Assembly: GCA_033875255.1 (NCBI GenBank)
Contig: JAWZSN010000005.1
Span: forward strand, 155,679-219,678
DNA length: 64,000 bases
Direction of reading: 5' to 3'
DNA from: Marinimicrococcus sp033875255
GTDB taxonomy: Bacteria > Pseudomonadota > Alphaproteobacteria > Geminicoccales > Geminicoccaceae
The position numbers and the translations under genes were made by a program. The notes under the pieces are model-generated. The model saw nothing but the letters and a program-made list of their open reading frames with translations. It was not told where the DNA came from and ran no database searches. Shown piece by piece: positions 32,659 to 42,075 of this stretch; positions within the stretch are counted from its first letter, which is position 1, and every line of letters begins with the position of its first letter.

Positions 32659-35025
32659 TTATCTCGCCGCCGATGACGGCGGGCGGAGCCGCAGCACCGG
32701 CCCGGTCGGTACCGTTTCCCGCAGACCCAGCCGGATATACGAGCCCTGTCCCCACAGCCTCGCCAGGTCGTCGTGGTGCGGCGACAGCGGATGGCCCGAC
32801 TGGCCCGTCGCGGTGATGAAGAGGGCGCTGTCGCCGGCAAGATCGGCGATCATGCGCAGGCCCGCTGCATGAACGGTGGGAAAGGGGCCGGCGGGACCCT
32901 GCGCCCGGTAATGCGCGACGTCGAGGGTACTGGAATCCCCGCCGTCCGGCACCTCGATGCCGAAGATCCGCTCCAGCATCGGCGCCTGTGCGAAAGGCTG
33001 GTGGGCCATCACGGCACGATGCGCGTCGGCCCAGCGCCAGGCCCGCCAGTCCTCGCCGTACCGCTCGCGCAGGGCCGGCAGGACCCGGCGCAGCGCCGCG
33101 GCCGCGAGCTCGTCGCAGTTTTCCACGGCGGCGGTGCGGACGTCGTCGCACCAGGCCTGCCGCCCGGCCACGACCCGCTGCAGGAAATCGTCCCGCCTCG
33201 GCCGCAGCTCGAAGAGCGCGTCGCCCAGCTCGTCCTCCGCCATGGCGCGCGCGAACGCCTCCTGCCACGCGGCGAAGACCAGCGGCTCGGGTGCCTCGGG
33301 CGCCATGTGCCCGTCCCAGGCGCGAAGCGCCGCCAGCAGCTCGTCTTCGGCCGCGCCGGCCGGCGCCACGGCGCGCAACAGCGGCAGCAAGGCGGCAGCG
33401 AGCGGCGAGTGGAGGTCGAGCTGGGCCGCCGCGGCCTCCTCTCGCCCGATCCCCCGCCGGCCGGCCAGAAGCCTCTCGAGACGGCGGGCGCGCAGTGGCG
33501 AATCCCAGTCGGCGGTGATCAGATGCGGATAGTCCCTGTCCACCACCTTGTTGTTGGCGTTGATGAAGAGCCCCGAGGCCGGCCCGCTCGCCTGCGGCAG
33601 GACCTCGGGGGCAAGGGTGCCCAGCCAGTCGGCCTCGCCGGTCCAGCCCGGCACCGGAAGGCGGCCGTCGCCGCCGCGCCGGACCGGAATAGCGCCGGCG
33701 ACGGCAAAGCCGATTTTCTGGCGATCCGCCCAGGCAGCGTTCTGCACCGGCGAACGGAACAGGCGAAGTGCTCGCTGCAGCTCCTCGCCGCTCCTTGCCC
33801 GCGCCATGGCGAAACCGGCTTCCACCGTGGTATCGGTGGGATCGAGCGCGGTCCAGGCGAGCGCCAAGAGGTCGGCCTCGGGGGCCTCGAGGCCCGGCAG
33901 ATCGGAGATCACCGGGCCGTGTCGCGTCGCTCGCACGACGTGCCGCACCGGAGCCTCGCCGCGGACCGCGATCAGCTCCTCGCGGGTCTCGAACGCCAGC
34001 GCGCCGCCCGGCGCCAGGTAGCGGAGCGGATCGGCCGGGTCGGGACGCTCGAGGAAAAGATCCTCGGTGTCGGCATTGGTGGTGGTGAAGCCCCAGGCGA
34101 CGTCCCGGTTGCGGCCGATGATCACCGCCGGCAGGCCCGGCATGGTGCCGCCCATGACGGCAAGGCCGGGTGCTTCGAGCCGGGCCAGGTACCACAGGCC
34201 GGGCGAGCGCAGCGGCAGATGCGGGTCGGAGGCCAGCAGCGGCGCGCCGCTGGCGGTGCGGCTGCCGGCCAGCGCGAAGATGTTGGAGCCGAGGCCGGCG
34301 GACGAGGCGCCGTCGCCCAGCATGGCAAGCTCGACGAGCCGCTCCTCGGGCGGCAGAGAGCCGCTCAGGGTCACCGGCCCCTCGGGGGGCCGGTCGGGCC
34401 AGAGATCGGCGAGCAGGTCGGCAGGCAGGCGGCGGACCAGCGCCGCGCGCACCAGCTCCTGACGCCAGTTGCCGGCGAGTTGCAGCGCCATGAGCCGGGC
34501 GAACACGAGGCTGTCGGCGACCCTCCATGGCTCGGGCCGGTGGCGCAGCAGCAGGAACTCGGGCGGCAGCAGCCGGCCTCCTTGGTCAAGGAACGCGTTG
34601 ACGCCCGCTGCATAGGCCTCGAGAAGACGCCGGCCGTCCGGCGAGAGATGGGCGACGCCGGCCTCGGCCGCATCGCGAAGGCCAAGCGTCCGCATGAAAC
34701 GGTCGACCGGCAGGGCCTCCGGACCGAGGATCTCGGCCAGCCTGCCCTGGCCGGTGCGGCGCTGCATCTCCATCTGCCAGAGCCGGTCCTGGGCGTGGAC
34801 GAAGCCCAGCGCTGCCCAGGCGTCGTGCTCGCTTTCGGCCTCGATCAGCGGCACGGCGTGGCGGTCGCGGAGGATCCGCACCGGCGCTTCGAGACCCGCC
34901 GCCACCAGCTCGCCCTCGGTCTGCGGCAGCGAGCTGCTGAGGAGCCAGAGCCCGCCGCCGGCCGCCGCCAGGGCGAGCACCAGCAGGGCCGCGAGAAGAT
35001 GCGGGGCGAGGCGGCGCCAGCGCAT
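32659..35025 (-). CDS. Penicillin acylase family protein (N-terminal nucleophile amidase)
   Basis: 788 residues. One N-terminal membrane anchor or signal (about 8-30), then alpha chain, spacer and beta chain of the Ntn-hydrolase family. The self-cleavage site is GLGSNIFALAGSRTASG; Ser247 would become the N-terminal nucleophile of the beta chain. Later landmarks: ASDPHLPLRSPGLWYLARL and GRNRDVAWGFTTTNADTEDL. Members hydrolyse penicillin G, acyl-homoserine lactones or other amides in the periplasm; the substrate here is unknown. 9 bases separate it from the HAD gene upstream. Confidence 0.9.
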   Translation of the reverse strand: MRWRRLAPHLLAALLVLALAAAGGGLWLLSSSLPQTEGELVAAGLEAPVRILRDRHAVPLIEAESEHDAWAALGFVHAQDRLWQMEMQRRTGQGRLAEILGPEALPVDRFMRTLGLRDAAEAGVAHLSPDGRRLLEAYAAGVNAFLDQGGRLLPPEFLLLRHRPEPWRVADSLVFARLMALQLAGNWRQELVRAALVRRLPADLLADLWPDRPPEGPVTLSGSLPPEERLVELAMLGDGASSAGLGSNIFALAGSRTASGAPLLASDPHLPLRSPGLWYLARLEAPGLAVMGGTMPGLPAVIIGRNRDVAWGFTTTNADTEDLFLERPDPADPLRYLAPGGALAFETREELIAVRGEAPVRHVVRATRHGPVISDLPGLEAPEADLLALAWTALDPTDTTVEAGFAMARARSGEELQRALRLFRSPVQNAAWADRQKIGFAVAGAIPVRRGGDGRLPVPGWTGEADWLGTLAPEVLPQASGPASGLFINANNKVVDRDYPHLITADWDSPLRARRLERLLAGRRGIGREEAAAAQLDLHSPLAAALLPLLRAVAPAGAAEDELLAALRAWDGHMAPEAPEPLVFAAWQEAFARAMAEDELGDALFELRPRRDDFLQRVVAGRQAWCDDVRTAAVENCDELAAAALRRVLPALRERYGEDWRAWRWADAHRAVMAHQPFAQAPMLERIFGIEVPDGGDSSTLDVAHYRAQGPAGPFPTVHAAGLRMIADLAGDSALFITATGQSGHPLSPHHDDLARLWGQGSYIRLGLRETVPTGPVLRLRPPSSAAR

Positions 35026-35034
35026 CGCGGCGGC

Positions 35035-35664
35035 TCAGGCCGCCCGAAGGAGCCCGCGCCCGGCGAGCTCGGTACGCAGCGCCGCAGGCGAGGTGAAGCG
35101 GTGAGCGGCGAGGCCTACCGCCTCGGCGCCGGCCACGTTGGCGGCGCTGTCGTCGATGAACAGGCAGCGCTCCGCCGGCCGGCCGATCGCCTCCAGCGCG
35201 TGGCGATAGATCGCCGCGTGCGGCTTGACCATGCCGAGCCGGCCGGAGACGAAGATCGTCGCGAAGCGCCGGAGGAACGCGTAGGCCGGCTCGCCGTCGA
35301 CCAGCGGAAACGTCTCGGCCGACCAGTTGGTGAGCGCATAGAGCGGCACGCCCGCCGCATCCAGCTCCTCGAGCAGCGCCACGGTGCCGTGGATGGGGCC
35401 GCCGATCATCTCGATCCAGCGTTCCTGCCAGGCCTCGATCAGCGGCCGCTCGTCGGGGAAGCGGGCGCAGAGCTCGGCCACCCCCTCGGCGAAGGGTCGG
35501 CCGGCGTCGAGCCCGAGATTCCACTCGGGCGTGCAGACCTCGGCCAAGAACCGCTCCATCGCCCGTTCGTCCGCCAGCATCCGCCGGTAGAGATGGCGCG
35601 GGTTCCAGTCGATCAGCACCCCGCCCAGATCGAAGATCACCAGCTCGGTGACGTCGCTCCGCAT
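35035..35664 (-). CDS. HAD-family hydrolase (YihX-like phosphatase)
   Basis: 209 residues. Nucleophile motif VIFDLGGVLIDWN, in which the usual second Asp (D+2) is Gly, as in YihX-type sugar phosphatases. Motif II in ALTNWSAETF, motif III Lys in GMVKPHAAIY and motif IV in CLFIDDSAANV. A cytoplasmic phosphatase for a small sugar phosphate is likely. It precedes the penicillin acylase-like gene by 9 bases and may be cotranscribed with it. Confidence 0.85.
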   Translation of the reverse strand: MRSDVTELVIFDLGGVLIDWNPRHLYRRMLADERAMERFLAEVCTPEWNLGLDAGRPFAEGVAELCARFPDERPLIEAWQERWIEMIGGPIHGTVALLEELDAAGVPLYALTNWSAETFPLVDGEPAYAFLRRFATIFVSGRLGMVKPHAAIYRHALEAIGRPAERCLFIDDSAANVAGAEAVGLAAHRFTSPAALRTELAGRGLLRAA

Positions 35665-35757
35665 CAGCCGGACCTCCCTGCAGGCCCGACCTTCCCGGGC
35701 CTTGCCGCAAGGCTTCCCATTACGGCCGAGGGCCTGCAAGTGCCAAGGCTGCAGGCC

Positions 35758-36393
35758 TCACTGCCGGGAGAGGGCGAGCCGCACGCCGAAGGCGATGAAG
35801 AGCGAGCCCGTCAGCCGGTCCATCGCCCGCAGCAGGGCAGGCCGCGCCAGAGCCCGGCCGAGCGGCACCGAGGCGCCGATGAGCAGCGCGCACCAGAGCA
35901 GGCCCAGGAGTACGTGCACCGCCGCCAGGAGGAAGGTGTAGCCCGCGACCGGCATGCCGGCGGGCACGAACTGCGGCAGAAAGGTGACGTAGAAAACCCC
36001 GATCTTGGGGTTCAGGAGATTGGTGAGCAGGCCCTTGGCCAGCCAGCCCGGACCGCCTGCCCGCGGCGGCACGCCGGTCATGGCGGCGTCGTGCGCGAGG
36101 CCGCTGCGGGGACGGCGCAGCAGACCCAGGCCCAGCCAGACGAGATAGGCAGCGCCGGCCCATTTGAGCAGCGCATAGCCGGCCTCGGAGGCGGCGAGCA
36201 GCGCGCCCAGCCCGAGAGCCACCGCAGCACCCCATACCAGACAGCCGATATTGATGCCGATTGCGGCGAGGGCAGCCCGGCGCGGCCCCTCGAGGGTCGC
36301 GGTGCGCAGCACCATCGCCGTGTCGAGGCCGGGTGTTACGGTCAGCAGGCCTGCCGCCAGCACGAAAGCCACCAGGGACTGCGTCACCGTCAT
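35758..36393 (-). CDS. LysE/RhtB family amino-acid exporter
   Basis: 211 residues with five to six membrane helices. N-terminal VTPGLDTAMVLRTATLEGPR and the LNPKIGVFYVTFLPQFV motif near residue 120 are the LysE/RhtB signatures. It exports amino acids or derivatives across the inner membrane. The ATG at 36393 lacks a strong ribosome site, so a start slightly upstream remains possible. 14 bases downstream of the HTD2-like gene on the same strand. Confidence 0.9.
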   Translation of the reverse strand: MTVTQSLVAFVLAAGLLTVTPGLDTAMVLRTATLEGPRRAALAAIGINIGCLVWGAAVALGLGALLAASEAGYALLKWAGAAYLVWLGLGLLRRPRSGLAHDAAMTGVPPRAGGPGWLAKGLLTNLLNPKIGVFYVTFLPQFVPAGMPVAGYTFLLAAVHVLLGLLWCALLIGASVPLGRALARPALLRAMDRLTGSLFIAFGVRLALSRQ

Positions 36394-36407
36394 GCCGATG
36401 CGTCCGC

Positions 36408-37262
36408 TCAGGCGGCGGCGAAGTCCGCCCGGCCGCGCATCACCATCGCACCCTTCGCATCGGCGATCCACAGCGCCGCACCCGTGGTGTCGGGCGTGCC
36501 GCAGGCGACCAGCTGGCGGCCCGCGAAGACCGGCGCCAGGGCGCGGAACTCGAACCGGGCGACCGTCGCGTCCGGCCGGGCGCGGCGCACCAGGTCGAGC
36601 AGGAAGGTGGCCAGCAGCGGCCCGTGCACGATCAGCCCCGGATAGCCCTCGACCTCGCGCACATAGCGATCGTCATAGTGGATGCGGTGGCCATTGTAGG
36701 TGAGGGCCGAATAGCGGAACAGCATGACCTCGTCGGGCAGCCACGCCTGCTGCCATGCCGCCTGCTCCGGAGCCCGCGGCGGCTCGGCCTGCGGCGCGTC
36801 CGGCGACGGCGCCTCGCGGTAGACGATGTCGTGCTCCTCGACCAGCGCCAGGCCCCGGTCCGTCTCGAAGCGGTGCTCGACCAGCACGAACACCAGCGGC
36901 CCCTGGCGCCCCTCCTTGGCGGTGATCGAGCGCACTGTCGAGCGGCGGGTGACCTCTGCGCCGACCGGCAGGGGGCCCGTCCAGGCGAGCCGCCCGCCGG
37001 CCCACATGCGGCGCGCGAGCGGCACCGGCGGCAGGAAGCCGCCGCGCGCGGCATGGCCGTCCGGCCCGGTCGCGGCGGCACGCACCACCGGCAGGCCATA
37101 GAGATGATGCCAGAAGGGCGGCAGCGGCGCGCCCGGCCCCGGCGGGTCGTCCCGGTCGAGGGCCGCAGTCAGGGCCGCGGCGGGCCAGGGATCGAGAGAG
37201 AGCCGGGATACCTCCTCGCGGTCGATCCAGGCCGCGAAGGGCGCCGTGTCGGGCAGGCTCAC
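36408..37262 (-). CDS. MaoC/HTD2-like hydratase-dehydratase
   Basis: 284 residues, two hot-dog domains. The N-terminal half resembles FAS1-type dehydratase domains (FWHHLYGLPV, RRMWAGGRLAWTGPLPVG); the C-terminal half has LFRYSALTYNGHRIHYDDRY, then GYPGLIVHGPLLATFLLDLV, typical of HTD2 and mesaconyl-C4-CoA hydratases. Acts on an acyl-thioester in the cytoplasm; substrate unknown. Its first four bases overlap the pyrD stop (ATGA, 37259-37262). Confidence 0.85.
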   Translation of the reverse strand: MSLPDTAPFAAWIDREEVSRLSLDPWPAAALTAALDRDDPPGPGAPLPPFWHHLYGLPVVRAAATGPDGHAARGGFLPPVPLARRMWAGGRLAWTGPLPVGAEVTRRSTVRSITAKEGRQGPLVFVLVEHRFETDRGLALVEEHDIVYREAPSPDAPQAEPPRAPEQAAWQQAWLPDEVMLFRYSALTYNGHRIHYDDRYVREVEGYPGLIVHGPLLATFLLDLVRRARPDATVARFEFRALAPVFAGRQLVACGTPDTTGAALWIADAKGAMVMRGRADFAAA

Positions 37263-38317
37263 GCGCAGCGCTCCCTCGCGAGGTCGGCGCCCACCGCCGC
37301 GGCGACGCTGGCGTGGCCGTCGCGGGCCAGCAGCGCGTCGAGGCCGCGGACGATGCGGCGCACGAGGAACGGTCCCTCGTGGATCATGCCGGTATAGACC
37401 TGCACCGCCGAGGCGCCGGCGCGGATCTTGGCGTAAGCGTCCTCGGCCGAGGCGATCCCGCCCACCCCGATCAGCGGCAGCCGGCCGCCGAGGCGCCGGG
37501 CCATGCGGCGGAGCAGGGCCGTGGAGGGCGCCATCAGCGGCCGTCCGCTGAGCCCGCCGGTCTCGTGCCGCTGTGCCGAGCGCAGCGAGGCGGGCCGCGC
37601 GATGGTGGTGTTGCTGACGATCAGCCCGTCGATGCCCGAGGCCAGCGCCACCTCGGCGATGGCCGTCTCGTCGTCGGCCTCCAGGTCGGGCGCTATCTTG
37701 AGAAGAAGCGGCCTGCGCGCGGCGCCGGCCGCCACCAGCTCGCCGCGCCGCCGCACCAGCGCTTCCAGCAGCCGCGCCAGACTCTCGGCCTTCTGCAGGG
37801 CGCGCAGGCCCGGCGTGTTGGGCGAGGAGACATTGACCGCCAGATAGTCGGCCAGCGGATGCAGCCGCTCCAGCCCGGCCAGATAGTCGCAGACCGGATC
37901 GGCGGCGTCGCGGTTCATGCCGATATTGGCGCCGACGATCCCGCTCTTTGGCCGCTCCGCGAGCCGCGCCGCCACCGCGTCGAGCCCGTCATTGTTGAAG
38001 CCCATGCGGTTGATCACCGCGCCGTCGCCGGGCAGCCGGAACAGTCGCGGCTTGGGGTTCCCAGCCTGGGGGCGCGGCGTCACCGTGCCGATCTCGACGA
38101 AGGCGAAGCCGAGCCTGAGCAGCGCTGCCGCCGCCTCGGCGTTCTTGTCGAAGCCGGCGGCCAGACCCACGGGATGGGGCAGATCGAGGCCGGCCAGGCG
38201 TGTGCGCAGCCGCTCCGGCGCGGCCAGGGCCGGCAGGGGGGCCAACGGCAGGAGGCGGATGGCGGCGCGGTGCGCCGCCTCCGGCGGCAGGAGGCGAAGG
38301 AGCGCTGCGGCGACCAT
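37259..38317 (-). CDS. pyrD: Dihydroorotate dehydrogenase (quinone), class 2
   Basis: 352 residues. Membrane-associated flavoenzyme of pyrimidine synthesis that passes electrons to quinone. The N-terminal helical extension of class 2 is present, followed by PVGLAAGFDKNAEAAAALL, FVEIGTVTPRPQAGNPKPR, the active-site Ser of VNVSSPNTPGLR and the FMN site IGVGGIASAEDAYAKIRAGA. The ATG at 38317 is 9 bases after cysQ ends. Coupled to the HTD2-like gene by a 4-base overlap. Confidence 0.97.
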   Translation of the reverse strand: MVAAALLRLLPPEAAHRAAIRLLPLAPLPALAAPERLRTRLAGLDLPHPVGLAAGFDKNAEAAAALLRLGFAFVEIGTVTPRPQAGNPKPRLFRLPGDGAVINRMGFNNDGLDAVAARLAERPKSGIVGANIGMNRDAADPVCDYLAGLERLHPLADYLAVNVSSPNTPGLRALQKAESLARLLEALVRRRGELVAAGAARRPLLLKIAPDLEADDETAIAEVALASGIDGLIVSNTTIARPASLRSAQRHETGGLSGRPLMAPSTALLRRMARRLGGRLPLIGVGGIASAEDAYAKIRAGASAVQVYTGMIHEGPFLVRRIVRGLDALLARDGHASVAAAVGADLARERCA

Positions 38318-38325
38318 TGTCCTGC

Positions 38326-39096
38326 TCAGACCCCTTGGGCGCCTTCCGCGATGAAGCCCGGATTGCGGAAGTCGGGCTTGGCATAGGTGAACGGTGCGCC
38401 GTCGACCGTGCGCACCCGGCCGCCGGCCGCCCGCAGCACCGCATGGCCCGCCGCCGTGTCCCACTCCATGGTGGGCCCGAAGCGCGGATAGACGTCGGCC
38501 TGGCCCTCGGCCAGCAGGCAGAACTTGAGCGAGCTGCCGGCCGAGACCGTCTCGGTGATGCCTTGCTCCTCGAGCCAGGCGTTGGTGGCCTCGTCGCGGT
38601 GGGAGCGGCTGGCGACCGCCACCGCACCCTTCCTCGGCCGGCGGCGCGCCGCGATCTGCCGGACCTCGCCGCCCTCGCGGCGGGTGGCGCCGTGGCCCAG
38701 CGCCCCCCACCAGGCAATGCCGCGGGCCGGCGCCGTGACCACCCCCATGAGGGGCAGGCCGTCGACGATCAGGCCGATATTCACGGTGAACTCGCCGTTG
38801 CGCGAGATGAACTCGCGGGTCCCGTCGAGCGGGTCGACCAGCCAGAAGCTGCTCTCGGTGATGGACGGCATGCGGCCGGCGGCGACCTCCTCCTCGGCTA
38901 CCACCGGAATGCCGGGGGTCAGCAGCCGCAGCCGCTCGAGGATCAGCGCCTCGGCCTCCTCGTCGGCGGCGGTCACTGGCGAGCTGTCGCTCTTGGTCGT
39001 GACCTGGACGGTGCCGGCATAGTGTTTGAGGAGGATCTCGCCCGCTTCGTCGGCGATCGCCGTGATCCGGGGCAGGAGAAGGACCGGTGCCAGCAT
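38326..39096 (-). CDS. cysQ: 3'(2'),5'-bisphosphate nucleotidase
   Basis: 256 residues. Inositol-monophosphatase fold; hydrolyses PAP to AMP. Metal-site motifs EEEV, DPLDGTREFISRNGEFTVNI and the C-terminal EWDTAAGHAVLRAAGG are complete. It removes the inhibitory PAP formed by PAPS reductase or by sulfotransferases, four of which are encoded 5-9 kb away. First gene of a cysQ-pyrD-HTD2-lysE run on the minus strand. Confidence 0.93.
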   Translation of the reverse strand: MLAPVLLLPRITAIADEAGEILLKHYAGTVQVTTKSDSSPVTAADEEAEALILERLRLLTPGIPVVAEEEVAAGRMPSITESSFWLVDPLDGTREFISRNGEFTVNIGLIVDGLPLMGVVTAPARGIAWWGALGHGATRREGGEVRQIAARRRPRKGAVAVASRSHRDEATNAWLEEQGITETVSAGSSLKFCLLAEGQADVYPRFGPTMEWDTAAGHAVLRAAGGRVRTVDGAPFTYAKPDFRNPGFIAEGAQGV

Positions 39097-39241
39097 GGGC
39101 TGCCTCCACGATGGCGCGCTCGCCGCCGCTTTTAAAGGAAGTCTTCACCTTTCCGCGGGATGATTGCCCGAGAGCGGCTCGTCCGCTCCTGGTCCGGCCG
39201 AAGCCGCCGGGCCCGGCAACGGGCGCGGAACAAGGTGCGCC

Positions 39242-39883
39242 ATGGCTGTAGAGAACGAAGCGATGACGATCAAGGGGCCAATGGGCGGTTCTTGGGGAGG
39301 CGTTTCCCCGGCCGACGACCCTGCCCGTGGCGCGTTCGCCCGGGAAGGGCCGGCCGACGCGTCCCTGCGGCTTTATCCGCCGCGAACGGCCAAGGGGCTG
39401 GACCCACGCCATCATGCCTTCACCGAGCGCATCCACGACTTCCGCCGCGCCTGGCTGGCGCAGCCCGGGGCACGCCCCGTGGGCTACCTCCAGATCCTCG
39501 ACCTCGACCAGGTGCGCCGCCATTTCGGCCGCCGCTGGGACGGTCTTTGTGATCGCGTGCTGCAGCTGGTCGAGACCACCCTCGAGAGCCGGCTGGGGCC
39601 CGAGGATCTCTATCTGGTGATGAGCGAGCGCATCGTCTGGGTGCTGGCGCTGGGCGGCGAGCGCCGCGAGATCGAGGTCAAGGGGCGGCTCATGGCCAGC
39701 GAGCTCACCCGGCTCCTGTGCGGCGCCCTGCCTGGCGGTATTGCCGTGGGCTTCTCCACCCGTCTCGTCGATTTCGCGGCCCTGGGCGACGTCCACGAGA
39801 CGCTCGGGCTGCTGCGCCGTCTGGCCGGCCTCGATCCGCCGCCCGATCCCTCCTCCACCCGCGAGGAGGCTCCCGCCGCCTGA
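39242..39883 (+). CDS. Protein of unknown function (213 aa)
   Basis: No family recognised. 213 residues, soluble, no signal peptide. A disordered Gly/Pro-rich N-terminus (to about residue 50) is followed by a compact alpha/beta region: GYLQILDLDQVRRHFGRRWD, a helix, DLYLVMSERIVWVLALGGE, a helix (SELTRLLCGAL) and GIAVGFSTRLVDFAALGDVH. The arrangement faintly recalls a GGDEF/cyclase fold but has no GGDEF signature. AAGGTG precedes the ATG at 39242; further in-frame ATGs lie downstream. It is divergent from cysQ and stands at the edge of the decayed IS region. Confidence 0.6.
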   Translation: MAVENEAMTIKGPMGGSWGGVSPADDPARGAFAREGPADASLRLYPPRTAKGLDPRHHAFTERIHDFRRAWLAQPGARPVGYLQILDLDQVRRHFGRRWDGLCDRVLQLVETTLESRLGPEDLYLVMSERIVWVLALGGERREIEVKGRLMASELTRLLCGALPGGIAVGFSTRLVDFAALGDVHETLGLLRRLAGLDPPPDPSSTREEAPAA

Positions 39884-39900
39884 GCCGCCCCTCGGGCGGC
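39884..39900 (+). terminator. Hairpin directly after the 213-aa gene
   Basis: Perfect GCCGCCC-CTC-GGGCGGC starting at the base after the stop codon. No T-run. Confidence 0.5.
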
Positions 39901-40039
39901 GGGAGTGGTCGGCTGCGACTGGAAAGGGGCGCGTGGAGAGGTGCGGAGAGCCCTGCAGACGGGCCCGGCCCGGCCGGCTCTCGCTCCTCTTCGGGGTGAG
40001 GGCCGGTGGGAGCGTCATCGGGGCGCCGCGTCGGGCGGG

Positions 40040-40421
40040 GCCGAGCCGGCACGGCGCCGCGAGCGCGCCATCAACGCGAGCCGGTCCCCATCGATGTCGA
40101 GACCGTCGGCCGCCCGGAGCCAGCTCCGCACCCGCCCGCCGGACCGGCACAGCCGCACAAGCGGCACGAGCGATGGCTTGGCGCGCTGCCGGCGAGCCTC
40201 GCTGCCGGCGCGAACGTTCGGCCGGCCAGGGTCCCGTACCGCTGCCGCGCTCGATGATCTCCTGCCGCAGCCGGTCGGCGTCGTGCCCGCGGTCGGCGAT
40301 GACGCGGGTCGCGGGCCCGGCAATCGCGCCACTGGCAGCCCGAGCGCAGCACGTGCGGGATCCCGCCATCGACCGCCCACGCAGTGTCGCCCAACCGGAA
40401 CAGTGCCTGCACCGCCATCAC
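40040..40421 (-). pseudogene. Decayed IS5-family-like transposase with internal deletion
   Basis: Minus strand. One frame reads VDGGIPHVLRSGCQWRD (to about 40320), which matches the N-terminal block of IS5-group transposases. The next recognisable block is in another frame: VIADRGHDADRLRQEIIERG (about 40303-40244), the conserved D-x-x-Y/H-D-A-D block near the C-terminus. The 100 or more residues normally between them are missing. A weak trace of the terminal helix region continues to about 40060 in the third frame. No terminal inverted repeats recognised. A dead element with at least two frame changes. Confidence 0.65.
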
Positions 40422-40929
40422 CGCCCGGTGGGCCGTCGATGCGACGCGTGAACCAGAGGGCTGGCGCGTGGATCAGGAGGGTGAGCGGGTACAGGGGGCA
40501 GAACCCCTCGTTGTCGAGAGGTCCGTCCGTTCCTTGCAGGCCGGCCAGCCAGCCGTCGCCACGGCCAGGCCTCGCAGGCACGGTGCCGGAGCGCCCGGGC
40601 CACCCTCGTGTCTGGATGACGATGCGGTCGGTCGCGTCCCTCATGGCACTGCAGGACAGCCCCGAAGGTCTGGTCCCTGGCGCATCGCGTCCCGCGAGAT
40701 CGGCGCCCCGGGCGCCCGCCGGCCGGACCGCGTGCACGGAAGACGGCAGAGCCCGGCTCTGGGTCCTCCCGCCCGTCTCGCCGAGCCTTGCGGGGCCGGT
40801 CGGGGACCGTCTTGTCGAAACCTCCGGCCTCCCGCAGCCAGACCGGGGTTCTTGATGCCGGCGTGGAAGGTGGCCCCGGGGCTCGGTCGTGGAGACCCCG
40901 GTCACGCTTCCGGCGGGGGAGTAGTCGCG

Positions 40930-41435
40930 GGTGGAGACCTGGCCGGGATCCCGGACGCATTCCGGCGCGATGGCTGGGGCTGGCGGTCCACGTGATCCGC
41001 CGGACATGGATCCGCCCGGTCGCCGAGCGTGACCGTCGCCGCCGCGCTGCCAGACGTTGCACGTCGCGGTCGCGCCAAGCTCGCCGCGAGGTCCGGTTGA
41101 TCGCGATGCCGGCCCGGTGTCGCGTCGACCTCTCGGCGAGCCTTACTGCAGTCCGTGCTCGGCCGGGGGACAACGGGCGCCTGGCTTCCTGGGGATCGCG
41201 CAGGCCTGCCGCAGCCTCCGCTTCCCGCGCGCCGGCGCCTTCAGCCGGGCCCGCTCGTCCGTCATCGCCCCTTCCGGCAAGCGCGATCCGGCTGCGCTTG
41301 CCGTCGCCAGCGCCGTGGCGTCTCCGCCTTGCAGCCGATCCTCGAAGCGGTCGGGTAGTTCATTGTCCGCGCCCAAGGCAGGCTCGCCCCGGTGCGAGAG
41401 CACCCTGCGGACGGGCCGCATGCCGGGTGATGACC
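40930..41435 (-). pseudogene. Decayed IS3-family element (OrfA and start of OrfB)
   Basis: Minus strand, readable only by switching frames. OrfA traces: RPVRRVLSHRGE (about 41418-41383), then SRIGCKAETPRRWRRQAQPD (about 41350-41290), then MTDERARLKAPARGKRRLRQ (41265-41206), continuing as ACAIPRKPGA. These correspond to the helix-turn-helix and leucine-zipper parts of IS3 OrfA. OrfB traces: DHVDRQPQPSRRN (from 40997), then in another frame CVRDPGQVST, the counterpart of the WVSDFTYVST block with the first catalytic Asp. Nothing after that is recognisable. Long dead. Confidence 0.65.
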
Positions 41436-42075
41436 GCCGCACTGATCGCCTCGTCGCTCGACCCTGTCGAGAGCCGAACCCGCCGGCAGAACCGGGCGGC
41501 CCGAGGCCAGGTTCGCCCCTTCGGGCAGTAAGGGGAGCTGCACCCCCGCGGATGTCAGGCCTCCTGCGCCTCGTAGCGATACGGCATTGTGGTCACGCTA
41601 CGGGAGTGCATCGCGGGCGCTGACCAGATCGCTGCCGACCAGGCTGCCTTCGCCTCGGCGGACCGCGGCCCGCCAGCCCGCTCCTCCACGGGCGGACAGC
41701 CGCACCCGGCGGCGCCCGGCGAGGCTGCTTGCGGATGCTGACGGCAGCATCATTGCCGCGCCGCGGTCCATGCAAACGCCCTGGCCCTACGGTGGAGCCG
41801 TCGCCGCTTCGCGGGTTCGGCGGCGGCAGCGGATCGCCAGCCTCCATCGCTTCGCCATGGTGCTGCCGGCGCAGCGCCGACGGCGCGCTGCTCAGTGGCG
41901 TGCCGGCCGGCCTGCTTTGGTCCGCCTCCGCAGCGGCGAGGAACCGCGGCGAACGTCCAACGGCCGGTCTCCCGGGCTCCGACGCGGACGCTTGGACGGC
42001 TCGGAGAACCGCCGGCGCTGCCGGCTTTGACGGCTACGGGGCGTTTCAGCCCTTCTGCTGAGGGCGGGAGGGTGA
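41436..42075. other. Region without a recognisable gene
   Basis: About 640 bases of very GC-rich sequence between two decayed transposases. All frames give Arg/Pro/Ala-rich translations with no family signature, good start site or operon partner. It is probably further remnant IS or filler sequence. Confidence 0.5.

Noticed and set aside
32773..36645. A plus-strand frame of nearly 1300 codons antisense to the penicillin acylase, HAD and LysE genes
   Set aside because: Its opposite strand encodes three recognisable families with full motifs. Arg/Gly/Ala-rich translation without domains is the expected shadow in a GC-rich genome.
39242..39883. Diguanylate cyclase (GGDEF) assignment for the 213-aa protein
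   Set aside because: The predicted strand/helix order is only vaguely similar and no GGDEF or inhibitory-site motif exists.
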